Source of the DNA: a virus
Length of the DNA: 64,000 nucleotides
IMG/VR virus record: IMGVR_UViG_3300046673_000306
Location: 42,546-106,545 of that record
Reading direction: 5' to 3' (one strand)
Each line of letters opens with the position of its first letter. Position 1 is the first letter of the stretch. Below are positions 7,524 to 16,400 of the stretch, in pieces. Made by a program: the position numbers and the translations under genes. Below the pieces are notes generated by a model. That model was not told the origin of the DNA and searched no databases. It saw only the letters and a program-made list of their open reading frames with translations.

Positions 7524-8774
7524 ATGGTTATGAAGATTGTTGATTCCAGCGGCTCCTCTGGCAGGGGTTCATTCAGGGATGACCTCGTCAAGCTGATGAA
7601 GAAGCTGGAGCCGGGAGAAGGCGTCCAGGTCCCCCGGTCTGATCTACCGCGCAACTACGGCCAGCTTGTCGTCGACCTCATGCGCGATCCCCTTCCGTTC
7701 CCGTGGCACCTGAACGAGGAATCAGATGAGTCCGTCACCTTCTATAGGGACGCCGCCAAACCCAAGTTTGAGCCAGCTGCGAAGCCAGCTCATCAGGCTC
7801 CAGACAAGCTTCTGACTCCGCCAGCCCCAGAACCAAAGCCCGATTCTCCCGTTTACGACACCGACCGGGGCAGCATCAACAGGATCATCGAGGAGGTCAA
7901 GGTCAGGGGTGGGAGTTTCCCAGTCCCGAAGACGCTGTTCCGCGACGCGATCTCCCGATCCTTTTGTATGGGAGAACTGAGGCATCTAGGGTACAGGGTC
8001 GATAAGGGCATCAATTTCGACGTGATCATCGCTCCCGAACCTGTCCCGTGTCCGAAGGTCGAGAATGGTAAGAAGAACCAGGCCCCCAAGGATATTACCC
8101 ATCGTTCGCCCTTGGTCAAGGTCCCGATGCGGGAGCGCATCCTTACCTCTATCAAGAAAAATCCCGGCATAGCTCACAGCGCACTCAGGAAGAAATTCAC
8201 ACGGAGCACCGAGGAGGGCAAAAAGTTCGATAATGCTATTGGCGACCTGCTCGTGGAGAACTTAGTTGTCTCCACTTCAGTGAAATGGACAGGACCATAT
8301 GGTCTGAAGACGACCTATAGGATCGTTGGTGCCAAGGCAGCCGCGACCGAAGTCGCACCGGTCCACGGTCAACACCCGGCCAAGACAGTGGTTCTTGGAG
8401 TGGAGGCCGCACCCAAGCCTGTTCTTTCCCCGGCGCCGCCCGTGGTAACGCCCGCGCTGCCCAAGACGGAGCCCCAGCCGAAGCCCGAGCCGAAGCCCGA
8501 GCCGAAGCCCCAGCCGAAGCCCGAGGCCAAGCCCATCACCAGAGAAGAGGTCGCGGCTGTCCAGAAGATGATCAAGCCCGAGAAGTTCCCGACCGGGAAC
8601 AGGTGCTTCGCCTGCGTGGACGAGGACCATGTCCGGGTCTGCGGCGAGACCGCGTCCGTGACCTACAAGCAGGTCCGGCTCTGCCGCACCCACATGAACA
8701 GGCTGTTTTATGCCCGGAAGCTCTACGTCCGGACTTCGTTGAAGCACAATCCGATACTGCTCAAGAAGACATAG
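7524..8774 (+). CDS. Putative DNA-binding protein with winged-helix-like segment and C-terminal Cys cluster
   Basis: 416 aa. The ATG at 7524 has AGGAGG 5 nt upstream. An N-terminal domain is followed by a proline-rich linker. A segment at about 205-270 (MRERILTSIKKNPGIAHSAL, then NAIGDLLVENLVV) has the helix-helix-wing pattern of winged-helix DNA-binding proteins. After it come a Pro-Lys-Pro-Glu repeat (about 318-338) and a C-terminal cluster C-F-A-C...C...C-R-T-H (about 361-390) that probably binds zinc. It may bind DNA, but the assignment is by pattern only. Confidence 0.6.
   Translation: MVMKIVDSSGSSGRGSFRDDLVKLMKKLEPGEGVQVPRSDLPRNYGQLVVDLMRDPLPFPWHLNEESDESVTFYRDAAKPKFEPAAKPAHQAPDKLLTPPAPEPKPDSPVYDTDRGSINRIIEEVKVRGGSFPVPKTLFRDAISRSFCMGELRHLGYRVDKGINFDVIIAPEPVPCPKVENGKKNQAPKDITHRSPLVKVPMRERILTSIKKNPGIAHSALRKKFTRSTEEGKKFDNAIGDLLVENLVVSTSVKWTGPYGLKTTYRIVGAKAAATEVAPVHGQHPAKTVVLGVEAAPKPVLSPAPPVVTPALPKTEPQPKPEPKPEPKPQPKPEAKPITREEVAAVQKMIKPEKFPTGNRCFACVDEDHVRVCGETASVTYKQVRLCRTHMNRLFYARKLYVRTSLKHNPILLKKT
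8469..8534 (+). repeat. Short tandem repeat coding for a PKPE linker
   Basis: Imperfect 12-bp units of the form GAGCCGAAGCCC repeat about five times inside the gene at 7524 and encode a Pro-Lys-Pro-Glu/Gln linker. It is a flexible hinge rather than a mobile or CRISPR repeat. Confidence 0.75.
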
Positions 8775-8787
8775 GGAGGAGACCACA

Positions 8788-9378
8788 ATGACCGAGGAGA
8801 AGAAGGCCGAGATGTGGCTGAAGCGCCACACGTCTTACGACTGCGCGATCTGCGGCGTGGCCCACGAGCCCGCCCAGCGCCCGAAGGTGGAATATGGCAA
8901 GCTGACCAAGGCCCAGCGCCTGCTCTGGGACGTGGCCTCCACTTACGAGTACCACTCCCGCTTCGTGGTCGGGTCCGAGGAGGGTGAGGCCGTGAAGCGG
9001 ATCAAGGCCTGGCTGAAGCCCGGAGACACCGTCTACACCGTGCTCCGGCGCCGGTCGTCGTCCGGGACGTGTAGCCACATCTCGACCCTGGGGATAGAGG
9101 TCGAGGGCGGTAAGCCCCGGATCGTGGACTACACCTGGAACGTGGCCAAGATCGTGGGCTGGAAGATGGACCGCGACACCGGCGGGATCGTGATCAGCGG
9201 CGGCGGCATGGACATGGGCTTTCACCTGGTTTATACCCTGAGCCGGATCGTCTTCGCCAAGTTCCCGTGCATCGGCGGAGCCTGCCCGAGCAACGACCAC
9301 GTAAACGGCGACCGGAACCACGAGGTCGGCCACCTGCACAGCGATGGGGGCTACGCGCTGAAGCGCCAGTGGATGTAG
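8788..9378 (+). CDS. Conserved phage protein of unknown function, N-terminal CxxC
   Basis: 196 aa. GGAGGAG lies upstream of the ATG. It begins with a C-A-I-C pair. The core has the series KPGDTVYTVLRRRSSSG, then VDYTWNVAKIVGWK, then GGGMDMGFHLVYTLSR, and it ends CPSNDHVNGDR...HSDGGYAL. I recall this set of motifs from a widespread hypothetical protein of tailed phages. The role is unknown. The many His/Asp/Cys residues suggest a metal-binding fold. Confidence 0.72.
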   Translation: MTEEKKAEMWLKRHTSYDCAICGVAHEPAQRPKVEYGKLTKAQRLLWDVASTYEYHSRFVVGSEEGEAVKRIKAWLKPGDTVYTVLRRRSSSGTCSHISTLGIEVEGGKPRIVDYTWNVAKIVGWKMDRDTGGIVISGGGMDMGFHLVYTLSRIVFAKFPCIGGACPSNDHVNGDRNHEVGHLHSDGGYALKRQWM

Positions 9379-9388
9379 GAGGGGGACA

Positions 9389-9610
9389 ATGAAGCTACGC
9401 TATGTCAGGGCATCGGGGGTCAGAAGTTTCTTTAAGGAACGTGGCTTGCGTACATCGGCTGGGTTCCTAGAATCCCTAGATCGCGAGGTCTGCGAGATGC
9501 TGGTCAAGTACCAGGTCATGGCCAAGGCGGACCGGCGCAGGACTGTGCTGGCCTGCGATATTTCCCTTCCTGGGGTGATCGCTAAACTCAGTCGGGGGAT
9601 GCGCCGATAA
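9389..9610 (+). CDS. Putative bacterial-type single histone-fold protein
   Basis: A 73-aa basic protein with GGAGGGGG before its ATG. The order of elements fits the short bacterial histones of the Bdellovibrio type: helix 1 SGVRSFFKERG, the turn L-R-T-S, a long helix 2 (about residues 24-47), the loop K-A-D-R-R-R-T-V, then a short helix starting C-D-I. The 'G-hydrophobic-R-x-S...R-x-T-V-x-x-x-D-I' signature is the main evidence. It would dimerise and bind DNA, possibly the phage or host chromosome. It is the last gene of the rightward operon. An unrelated small helical protein is the alternative. Confidence 0.6.
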   Translation: MKLRYVRASGVRSFFKERGLRTSAGFLESLDREVCEMLVKYQVMAKADRRRTVLACDISLPGVIAKLSRGMRR

Positions 9611-9671
9611 TCGTCGATACAATATAAAATTGCCCCATTTCTGGACTTATTACCCCATTACCGACAGAATC

Positions 9672-10430
9672 TCAGGCTGCGGGGGCCCTGTCGGGCTCCC
9701 CGATCTGATCCTGGCAGTAGTTCCTGAAAATTCCAGCGAAAACGCCCCTGGATATCAGCTCCCGATACCAGGCCTTCCTCAGCAGGTCCGTGGACGCGGG
9801 GTCAAAGGCGCTCCCGCAGTCCAGGATCGCGACCGGGACCTTGAGACCGGCGTAGGCCTGCTCGTCCTCCATGAGACCGGCCACAGGCTTGGGCTTGCGC
9901 CGGGTCCGCTTCGAGACCTCTCGGATCACGCCGTCGGCCAGCTCCGCAGCACCTCCGACGCCGTTGTGCCTGATCTCCAGGCCGTCGTCCTCGACGTAGT
10001 TCGTGATGTTGATCGCGACCACGATATCGGCGCGGATGTGCCTGGCGAAGTTGATCCTGGCGTTCTGATCCTGCTCCAGGCACGTCTTCCCCTGCCCCCA
10101 GACGTCCTGCGACAGGTGCTCCTCCGTGGGGTTGGGCCTGAGGCTGGGCCTCATCCTGGCGTAGCGCAGGTAGTGGCTCGCGCTCTCGTGGAACAGCGGG
10201 TACTGGGACTTCCCGATCTCCGAGTGCGACCGCCTCATGCACCGGGTCGCGAAGATGTCGGCGCCGATGATCCTGAGGAGGTCGTAGACGGTGGAGGAAA
10301 TCTCTGACGTGATGATGTCTCCTGGAACCCCGACTACGGGCTTCCTTTGGTAGCGCCATTCGGCCTTGTCGTCCCGATAGAGCCCACCGAGGGGGTCGAG
10401 CAGGATTCTGCGTCCTCTGATGTCGTTCAT
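9672..10430 (-). CDS. Amidase_3-like protein lacking catalytic zinc ligands
   Basis: 252 aa from ATG 10430. It follows the N-acetylmuramoyl-L-alanine amidase (Amidase_3) plan: ILLDPLGG (family: LDPGHGG), a Glu in TSEISSTVYDLL (family zinc Glu), ADIVVAINITNY (family: AD-SIHxN), and VPVAILDCGSAFDP (family: VLVExGF). Two zinc His positions are missing and the last Glu is Asp. It sits in a lysis-like cassette. It may be an inactive wall-binding domain or a diverged enzyme. A longer frame to 10619 would overlap the neighbour and is rejected. Confidence 0.6.
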   Translation of the reverse strand: MNDIRGRRILLDPLGGLYRDDKAEWRYQRKPVVGVPGDIITSEISSTVYDLLRIIGADIFATRCMRRSHSEIGKSQYPLFHESASHYLRYARMRPSLRPNPTEEHLSQDVWGQGKTCLEQDQNARINFARHIRADIVVAINITNYVEDDGLEIRHNGVGGAAELADGVIREVSKRTRRKPKPVAGLMEDEQAYAGLKVPVAILDCGSAFDPASTDLLRKAWYRELISRGVFAGIFRNYCQDQIGEPDRAPAA

Positions 10431-10435
10431 CTTTG

Positions 10436-11170
10436 TCACCAATTCGTCCTGAGGATGATGCCGCCGCCCCAACCACCGGTCCATCCGGGGCCACCGCTGA
10501 CCCCAACCTCGGTGTTGTCCATGTGCATAAACTTCGGGGTGAAGTCGTCGACGTGTCGTGTGAGTTCCAGACCCGGGTAGAAGAGATTGGCCTGGACCAG
10601 CCCAGACCAGCGGTGCCAATAGTAGTATTTCCAGTCCAGGACTGGGCTGATCGGGAGGTCGAGGCCGCCGCCGCTGCTGACGCGGTAGTGGATCACGTGC
10701 CCGGGGCTGGTGACCAGGCCGAAGCCGAAGCGCGAGGTGAAGCCGTGATCCTGGACCGTGATCTGGGGCAGGGCCTCGGCCATCTGCGCGGTGGCGCTGC
10801 TGATCTGGGCCTCGATCTTGGCCGTATCCGACGAGGTCCTGGCGCCGTGGAGTTCGGCGAGGAGGGCCTGGTACTTGGCCTCCAGCTCAGACTGCTTCTT
10901 GACCACGATCTGGAGCCCGCCCTCGCTGGGGACGTACTGGGTCTGGACCACGGTCTTGCCCTGGGCGTCGCGCACGAGCTGGACCAGTTGGTTCTGCTTC
11001 AGCATGTACTTGGCGAGGACGTCCGGGGGTAGGCCCTGCTGCGCGAGCCTCATCGTGTCCTGGACCGCCACCTCCTTGTCGTGAAGGTGGATGAAGAAGA
11101 CGGCGACGCATACGGCTAGGGCCAGGGCTATGTGTTCGATACGCCGGACCCAGAGTTGTATCTCATCCAT
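10436..11170 (-). CDS. Membrane-anchored coiled-coil protein, spanin-like candidate
   Basis: 244 aa. Residues about 13-29 form one hydrophobic helix (HIALALAVCVAVFFIHL), followed by a periplasmic-type helical region (about 60-135, charged and coiled-coil-like). The C-terminal half is glycine- and aromatic-rich, beta-type, and ends GGIILRTNW. It lies between the amidase-like gene and a two-helix membrane protein. The layout resembles an inner-membrane-anchored protein reaching the outer membrane, as spanins do, but no lipobox or known spanin motif is visible. A virion or adhesion role is also possible. Confidence 0.5.
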   Translation of the reverse strand: MDEIQLWVRRIEHIALALAVCVAVFFIHLHDKEVAVQDTMRLAQQGLPPDVLAKYMLKQNQLVQLVRDAQGKTVVQTQYVPSEGGLQIVVKKQSELEAKYQALLAELHGARTSSDTAKIEAQISSATAQMAEALPQITVQDHGFTSRFGFGLVTSPGHVIHYRVSSGGGLDLPISPVLDWKYYYWHRWSGLVQANLFYPGLELTRHVDDFTPKFMHMDNTEVGVSGGPGWTGGWGGGIILRTNW

Positions 11171-11585
11171 TGTCGTCGCCTCCCGCCGCCGGGGTGTCCG
11201 AGTCCGGAGCCGTGTCGTCCTTCGGGGATTCTAAGGCAACCACGGGGTTGTCGGCGTCTCCTACCGGGGCCTGGGCTTGATCACCCGCCCACCCTGAGGT
11301 CCCCGGGATTGGGAACGCGTTCGCCGAATGCTTGTCCATCTGTCCGCTCCACACGTAGTGGACGAACACCCACCCCGCGAGGCTGCCAGTGGTCGTGATC
11401 GCGGTCGTGATGCAGTCGTGGCCGTAGTGAACTACGCCGTAGACGATGATCCACGTGTAGAGCGCTAGGAACAAATAGTTCCAGAGCGCCCTGAGCGATC
11501 CCAGGTCGTGGATGAACTTCTGCACCAGGTTTATCCTAGTGAATTTCTTCGCCTTCTTGGCGAGGAAGTTGAATATCTTCTTCAT
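11163..11585 (-). CDS. Membrane protein, holin candidate
   Basis: 140 aa. A basic N-terminus (KKIFNFLAKKAKKF) is followed by two hydrophobic segments (about 34-52 and 60-79), then an acidic, disordered C-terminus. The size, two membrane helices and position next to cell-wall enzymes fit a holin. No family motif was recognised. The start overlaps neither neighbour but lies close, and the end overlaps the start of the next gene by 8 nt. Confidence 0.5.
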   Translation of the reverse strand: MKKIFNFLAKKAKKFTRINLVQKFIHDLGSLRALWNYLFLALYTWIIVYGVVHYGHDCITTAITTTGSLAGWVFVHYVWSGQMDKHSANAFPIPGTSGWAGDQAQAPVGDADNPVVALESPKDDTAPDSDTPAAGGDDNG

Positions 11586-11601
11586 TTTGCCTCCCAGGTC
11601 T

Positions 11602-12252
11602 TCAGACCTTTCCGATCATCGTATAGACCCCGTTCTGCATCCTCAGGACCTGACCACACCGCTTCGGGTCCCGGTAGGGTGCCCCGAGGCTCAGGTGTAG
11701 CCAGAAAACGCGGCCATACGATCTCTGCGCAGTCTCGACGATCAACTGCCCGAACAAGAATTTTTTGAGGCGACCGAACTTCCACAGCTTCTGGAATGCG
11801 TCCTCGACTCCTGCGGCTGTGTCTGCCGATCCGTCTTCATGGACGTCGGCGGCCTCGCATAGCATGTGCTGGGAATGCGTCGCCGATCCCGGGGTAACGC
11901 CATTGAGTTCGGGACAGCGGTAGCCGCTGTTGGCCACCAGCCTCTTACCGATCAGGTCCTCGGCGCGGCACAGCAGGGTGTCGACCGCCAGGAGCTTGTC
12001 GATCTGCTCCGGGGTCAGCATCCGGTTCTTGGCCTGGAGCGCGGCGTTGCTGGTCACGGTCAGCTGGTACAGCGTGCGCCGCATCAGCTTCCGGTCCGGG
12101 GCCACGATCGCTGGCCTCGGCGCGGGCGCCAGCGCCGGGATCGCCGGGGGCCTGGCCCTGGGCATCGCGCCCTGGGGGATGTAGCCCTCTCCCGAGGTCC
12201 CGGTTAGGACCCGGAAGATTCCAATGAGTAGTTCCACGAGTTTAGCCCACAT
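11602..12252 (-). CDS. M15-family peptidase (endolysin-type)
   Basis: 216 aa from ATG 12252, with GAGGAGG 4 nt upstream. It has an N-terminal hydrophobic segment (about 5-17), a proline-rich linker (30-52), then a peptidase M15 domain: SGYRCPELN (109-117), HSQH...AADV with zinc ligands His129 and Asp137, and FWLHLSLG with His186. These are the three metal ligands of D-Ala-D-Ala-type and L-Ala-D-Glu-type M15 peptidases. It should cut peptidoglycan peptides during lysis. The N-terminal anchor suggests a signal-anchor-release or membrane-tethered form. Confidence 0.82.
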   Translation of the reverse strand: MWAKLVELLIGIFRVLTGTSGEGYIPQGAMPRARPPAIPALAPAPRPAIVAPDRKLMRRTLYQLTVTSNAALQAKNRMLTPEQIDKLLAVDTLLCRAEDLIGKRLVANSGYRCPELNGVTPGSATHSQHMLCEAADVHEDGSADTAAGVEDAFQKLWKFGRLKKFLFGQLIVETAQRSYGRVFWLHLSLGAPYRDPKRCGQVLRMQNGVYTMIGKV

Positions 12253-12287
12253 AGCGCCTCCTCTCGTCTCGGACGAAGCGGACTCGC

Positions 12288-12473
12288 CTACGCCAGCGTC
12301 CCGAAGTAGCCGACGTTTCCGCTGTACGTCTTCCCGGCAGGGACCGACTCGTCGCACAGGGTGGTGGCCACGGTACCGTCGGAGTTGAGCACCTGTATGA
12401 CGATGCGCTGCCCCGGAGTCAACCCCGAGACCTCGAACGCTTTTGTGGTTTGGCTCAATGTCATGTCAGTCAT
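12288..12473 (-). CDS. Small beta protein, paralogue of the gene at 13212
   Basis: 61 aa, with AAGGAG before the ATG. It has the pattern L-T-P-G-Q-x-hydrophobic...V-x-N-S-D-G-T-V-A-T-T-L...PAGKT and aligns over its length with the 62-aa protein at 13212-13400. No signal peptide. It probably forms a small beta-sandwich or virion decoration. Function unknown. It lies between the two M15-type genes, so it is part of a duplicated block. Confidence 0.65.
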   Translation of the reverse strand: MTDMTLSQTTKAFEVSGLTPGQRIVIQVLNSDGTVATTLCDESVPAGKTYSGNVGYFGTLA

Positions 12474-12485
12474 TTTTATTCTCCT

Positions 12486-13028
12486 TTAAGTTCTGATGAT
12501 TGGGGTGTAGGCGCGGCATGGCTGGATGTTATTGTGAGACCCGTCGCCTCCGGTGCTGCTAGAATCCTGCGACCCATAATTGGTGTTATAATTCGAGCCC
12601 CCACCTTGGTTCGGAGTATACGCGTTCAGCGCGTAGGTGGAGTGGGTGTGCGCTGGCATCTCTGCGATGGTTAGAGTATGGAGTTCTTCCCCGTATGCTC
12701 CATAGAGGGTCTTCGCCGTCAGCCCTCCGGCTATTGACGGTTCAGTTCCTAGCCCCCGGTCGAAATCGACGGCCTCGCATTTCGGGTGCTGTGAAGTCGA
12801 ACTGTGGCCGGGCAAGACCCCGTTGAGGGCGTCGCACCGGTACGCGCTATGGACGCGCATGGGGCCGACGAGCGGACGAGCTCCGCCTTCGAGCCACCCG
12901 GCAAGCATGGTGAGCTTTCCGACTTGGTCGTCGGTAACGTCGCGGTTCGCGTCCTGGAGCTTGGCGTTGTCCGTGCGCGTCATCTCATAGAGAGAGAAGT
13001 GCGTGGACAGGGATTGGTCGTCACGCAT
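12486..13028 (-). CDS. Chimera of truncated M15 peptidase and tail-collar/fibre tip
   Basis: 180 aa. Residues 1-90 are an M15-type domain: LSTHFSLYEM, HSAYRCDALN, and STSQH...AVDFD with zinc ligands His81 and Asp88. The domain then stops, and residues about 111-180 match the C-terminal tip of phage collar-type fibres: G-E-E-L-H-T-L-T-I-A-E-M-P-A-H-T-H, then SSSTGGDGSHNNIQPCRAYTPIIR. The third M15 ligand (W-x-H) is absent. It is probably the product of a recombination event. It may be a virion-associated wall-binding protein or a decaying gene. Confidence 0.7.
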   Translation of the reverse strand: MRDDQSLSTHFSLYEMTRTDNAKLQDANRDVTDDQVGKLTMLAGWLEGGARPLVGPMRVHSAYRCDALNGVLPGHSSTSQHPKCEAVDFDRGLGTEPSIAGGLTAKTLYGAYGEELHTLTIAEMPAHTHSTYALNAYTPNQGGGSNYNTNYGSQDSSSTGGDGSHNNIQPCRAYTPIIRT

Positions 13029-13215
13029 TGCGCTTCCTCCTCTTCTTCTTGTAGTGGTCCTTACCTCGGCCTATCGCCTTGCGGCAATGGTCTCGGACTT
13101 CGGTCATGACCTTGACCAAGAGCTCCCGGATGTCGGCCAGGGCGCGGACGACTTCCATTGCGGAGCCGCCCACCACCACCAGGAGCTTGATGGTTTCTAT
13201 GAGCAGGTGAATCAA
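13021..13215 (-). CDS. Small membrane protein with basic tail, TTG start
   Basis: 64 aa. A TTG at 13215 overlaps the stop of the upstream gene (TTGA) and has GGGAGA 5 nt before it. A later ATG at Met20 of this reading is the alternative. It has a hydrophobic segment at about 3-19 (HLLIETIKLLVVVGG), a helix, and a very basic C-terminus (KKKRRKRN). The size and layout are compatible with a holin or antiholin in the lysis cassette. No family motif. Confidence 0.5.
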   Translation of the reverse strand: MIHLLIETIKLLVVVGGSAMEVVRALADIRELLVKVMTEVRDHCRKAIGRGKDHYKKKRRKRNA

Positions 13216-13400
13216 CCGAGTCTCCCACCGTAGTTGAGGCTGGCGGTCAGGGTCTTGCCTCCTGCCGGGTCGCATTGGTCGTTGATTAGAGTCAAAGCGA
13301 CGCTCCCGTCGGCGTTCTTGACGACGGCGTAGAGCGACTGGCCCGGGGCCAGGGTGAAATCGACGTTTTCAGCGACGGATTTTGGGACGATGATGGCCAT
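13212..13400 (-). CDS. Small beta protein, paralogue of the gene at 12288
   Basis: 62 aa. It has L-A-P-G-Q-S-L-Y-A-V-V-K-N-A-D-G-S-V-A-L-T-L followed by DPAGGKT, closely parallel to the 61-aa protein at 12288. GGAGG lies upstream of the ATG. It directly follows the large fibre gene at 13409 in the leftward direction. Function unknown. The two copies flank the chimeric M15 gene, which points to an old tandem duplication. Confidence 0.65.
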   Translation of the reverse strand: MAIIVPKSVAENVDFTLAPGQSLYAVVKNADGSVALTLINDQCDPAGGKTLTASLNYGGRLG

Positions 13401-13408
13401 GAGACCTC

Positions 13409-16400
13409 CTATTGATACCTGATGATGAACATGACGTTGGCGTTCTTCGGGCGGGACTCTTGGTTCCCACCAGTCGGGCTGTCGATGATGTTACCCGTGT
13501 TAGCGGCCTGCGGGTACGGCCAGTATGCTCCCGCGCCGCCGCTCAGATTTCCGGAGGCGGGATTCATCGGGTGGAGATGACCTCGGTCCACGTCCATCTC
13601 GTAGGAGCCCACAGTGTTGCCGCTCCGGCCGCCAGGCAGACGGTTGAAGCGAGATGCGGCATCGGGGTCGGTGAGAGAGTCGGTAGAGTCGTGGCTCCAA
13701 CCTCTAGGGAAGCACCCGCGCATGTCCGGGAGGTTGAAGTGGGTCCCGTCCGGGGTGCCCCACCGGTCTCCGATGACCGCGTAGAGGTCGGGATACGAGA
13801 CCGTGAGCAGGCTCGTCCCGTCGCACTCCATCCATCCCGCAGGCGCGTTCGGCCCGCAGAACATGGTCATCGAGCCGACCGGGACCGAGGCGAGGGTCGT
13901 CCACGCTGCGGAGGACGGGCTGGTGGCCACCGGTACCTGGCCGACCGTCGGGGTCCCGGTCACGGGTATCGACAACGACCTAAGGAAGGGCCTGACGTCC
14001 TTGATATTCCCCTGGGTCACGATCGGAGATGATCCGTTGTTGTAGACGCAGACGACCTCGGCCAGGACCAGACCCGGCGTCGGGTATGGCGGAGGCGTCG
14101 ACGGAGTCAAGAGCGAGTATCCGGCAGAATTCTCGGGTACGGTGTTTAGGTTCCCGGAATCATCCAGATAAACCAGGCCCACGTAGCTGTTGGCGGCCAG
14201 GGCCAGAGGCACGGACGGGAGAGCGATGCTGCCTCCAGAGCACTGGACCTTGTTCGCACCGTCACTAGCAACGAAGTAGGGACCAGTTGCGACGTTCAGG
14301 TTGATATCCGGTGTCGCCGAGGCGTATGGCCGCAGCTGGTCGAGGCCGACCTCGGAGATGAAACCGTTGGTGCTCATGGCCGCGTTCATCCCGATCTCGA
14401 TCTGCTGAAGCGCTCCCTGGACGGTAGTGGACGTTATCTGGAAGTTGTTGGGGTTGCTCCCGGTGACCGGTTGGATTCCGACTAGGGACGCGCCTTCATC
14501 AGGCCCGACTGCCGCCAGCGTGGTATAGCTCACGAACCCGCTCTCCAGAGCCACTAGGGAGATGTTCGGGCTGTACATGGCCACCGTGGTCGCAGCCGGT
14601 GACGGGGTATTGATCCCGTAGCTCAGCTGAGACCCGACCACGCCGTTTATAAAGTAGGATGGGAGCAGGGTCTTCGGCGCCTGGAAGAAGCAGCCCGTTA
14701 CCGTGGGGTTGCTGGCGATCGGGGTCGGCAGCGTTACTCCGTCGAGGATGTTGATCGCCGCAGATGCCGAGCCCGGACCCATAATGAATGTGGTGTCGAT
14801 GATCAGGGGATTGGATATATTCGTTATGTCGATGATATCGACTGCCGCCGGTGTCCCGGAGGTGCAGTCCGCCGAGCTGAAGGTGCAGTTTGAGATCACT
14901 GGGTTCGATCCGTTCGCGACCACGGCGTTGTTCCCGTTGTTGGTGCACGAAGTGATGCTGCAAAGGGCACCCGACTTCACTACTAGACCCAGGCTCGCGG
15001 CGTTATTGCCAACGGGGGTGTCTGCGGCGTCACCGGTTCCGCCTAGGATCAGGCAGGCCGTGAACGTGGCGTTCACCGAGAGTCCGGTCATGACCACGGT
15101 CGTCACCGTGCAGTCGGAGAAGGCGGAGGTTGATGTCCCGGAGATGAACATGCAAGCCCCGACCACGACGTCGGTCCAGGTCAAGGACGTGCCCGAGACC
15201 ACGATCTGGTTGATCGTCGAGGTGATGTCGCTGCTGGTCAGGGTATTCACCGAACCGCTGAGGCTAACGCAGTCCGTGGCCGTCCCCGCCACTGGGCTAG
15301 ACAAGGACGTGATCGGGGCGATGTTAAAGTCCATGTCCACGGCAGTGAACGACTCGCTGCTATACAGGGCCCGATCATTGGATGTCACCGAGCACCCGCT
15401 GGCGATCATCGTCCCGTTGTTGACCACGGCTCCGATCCCGGGGTTCGGGCCCGTGCTGAAGGCGGTTACTTCGGTGTCGGTAATGGTCACGGTCGCGGTC
15501 GTGTTCACGACGCCCGCCGCCGAGGTCGCCCCGACCCAGTTCCCGCACCAGATATAGGAATCTTGGATCGTGAGCGTCGACCCGATATTGGCCAGGACCC
15601 CGACGGTTCCGAGGGCGCCAACAGGAGCCGTGGCCTGGCTCTCGCCGTATATCTTTTGGCCGATCAGGCAGTTGCTGATCGTAGCCGACAGGACCGACGC
15701 CCCGACGCTGACGATGACGTCGTTCCCGGTTAGGCCGACGCCGATATCCAGGCCTAGATTCGAGACCGTGACATTGTTAGCCGAGATCGTGAGCGCGTTG
15801 AAGTTCCCGCCAACGATGGGCGCGACCCTGATCGTGGTCGTCGTCGGATCAAGGCCCGTTAGCGTGACGTAGGGATTGACCATCGTTATCGGGAACTCGC
15901 TGACGTAGGTCCCGGGCTCGACCAGGACCACGTACTGGTTCGCGTATCCTACGGCGGTCGGCCCAGACATCGGTATGCTGTTTAGGGCCTCCTGGACGCT
16001 GGTGAACTGGCCCCCGGTCTGAGACACGGTAATGAGGTTGTTTGGGGAGAAGTTCTTGGACAGGGCCGCGATCGGCCTCACGTCAATCACGTCTGAGGCG
16101 TTGATCGCGGTCTGGGCCGTGTATCGGTTCACCATCGCTAAGGGGAAGGTCCAGGACCCGGTCGGGACCGCAGGGGCCAAGGGGTTGTTGACGTTGACGG
16201 ATTGCGCTATGTTGATGGAGTACTGTACCTGCTCGCGGTAGGCGCCTGGGCCAAGGGTCGGGTCCTCGATATTGGGGTACTGGGTCGCGGTGACGTCCGC
16301 TATCGAGACCGTGAGGTAGATCAAGTCTGTCCTGGGTGCGGTCGGGACACCGACAGGCATGTTGTAGATGAACTGCGGGGGCGCGCCTATGGCCTGGTGC

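Noticed and set aside
8469-8534. Possible CRISPR-like repeat
   Set aside because: Units are 12 bp without spacers and simply encode a Pro-Lys-Pro-Glu linker.
9611-9671. Possible tRNA or terminator in the AT-rich convergent gap
   Set aside because: No cloverleaf, no stable inverted repeat and no T-run was found in these 61 bases.
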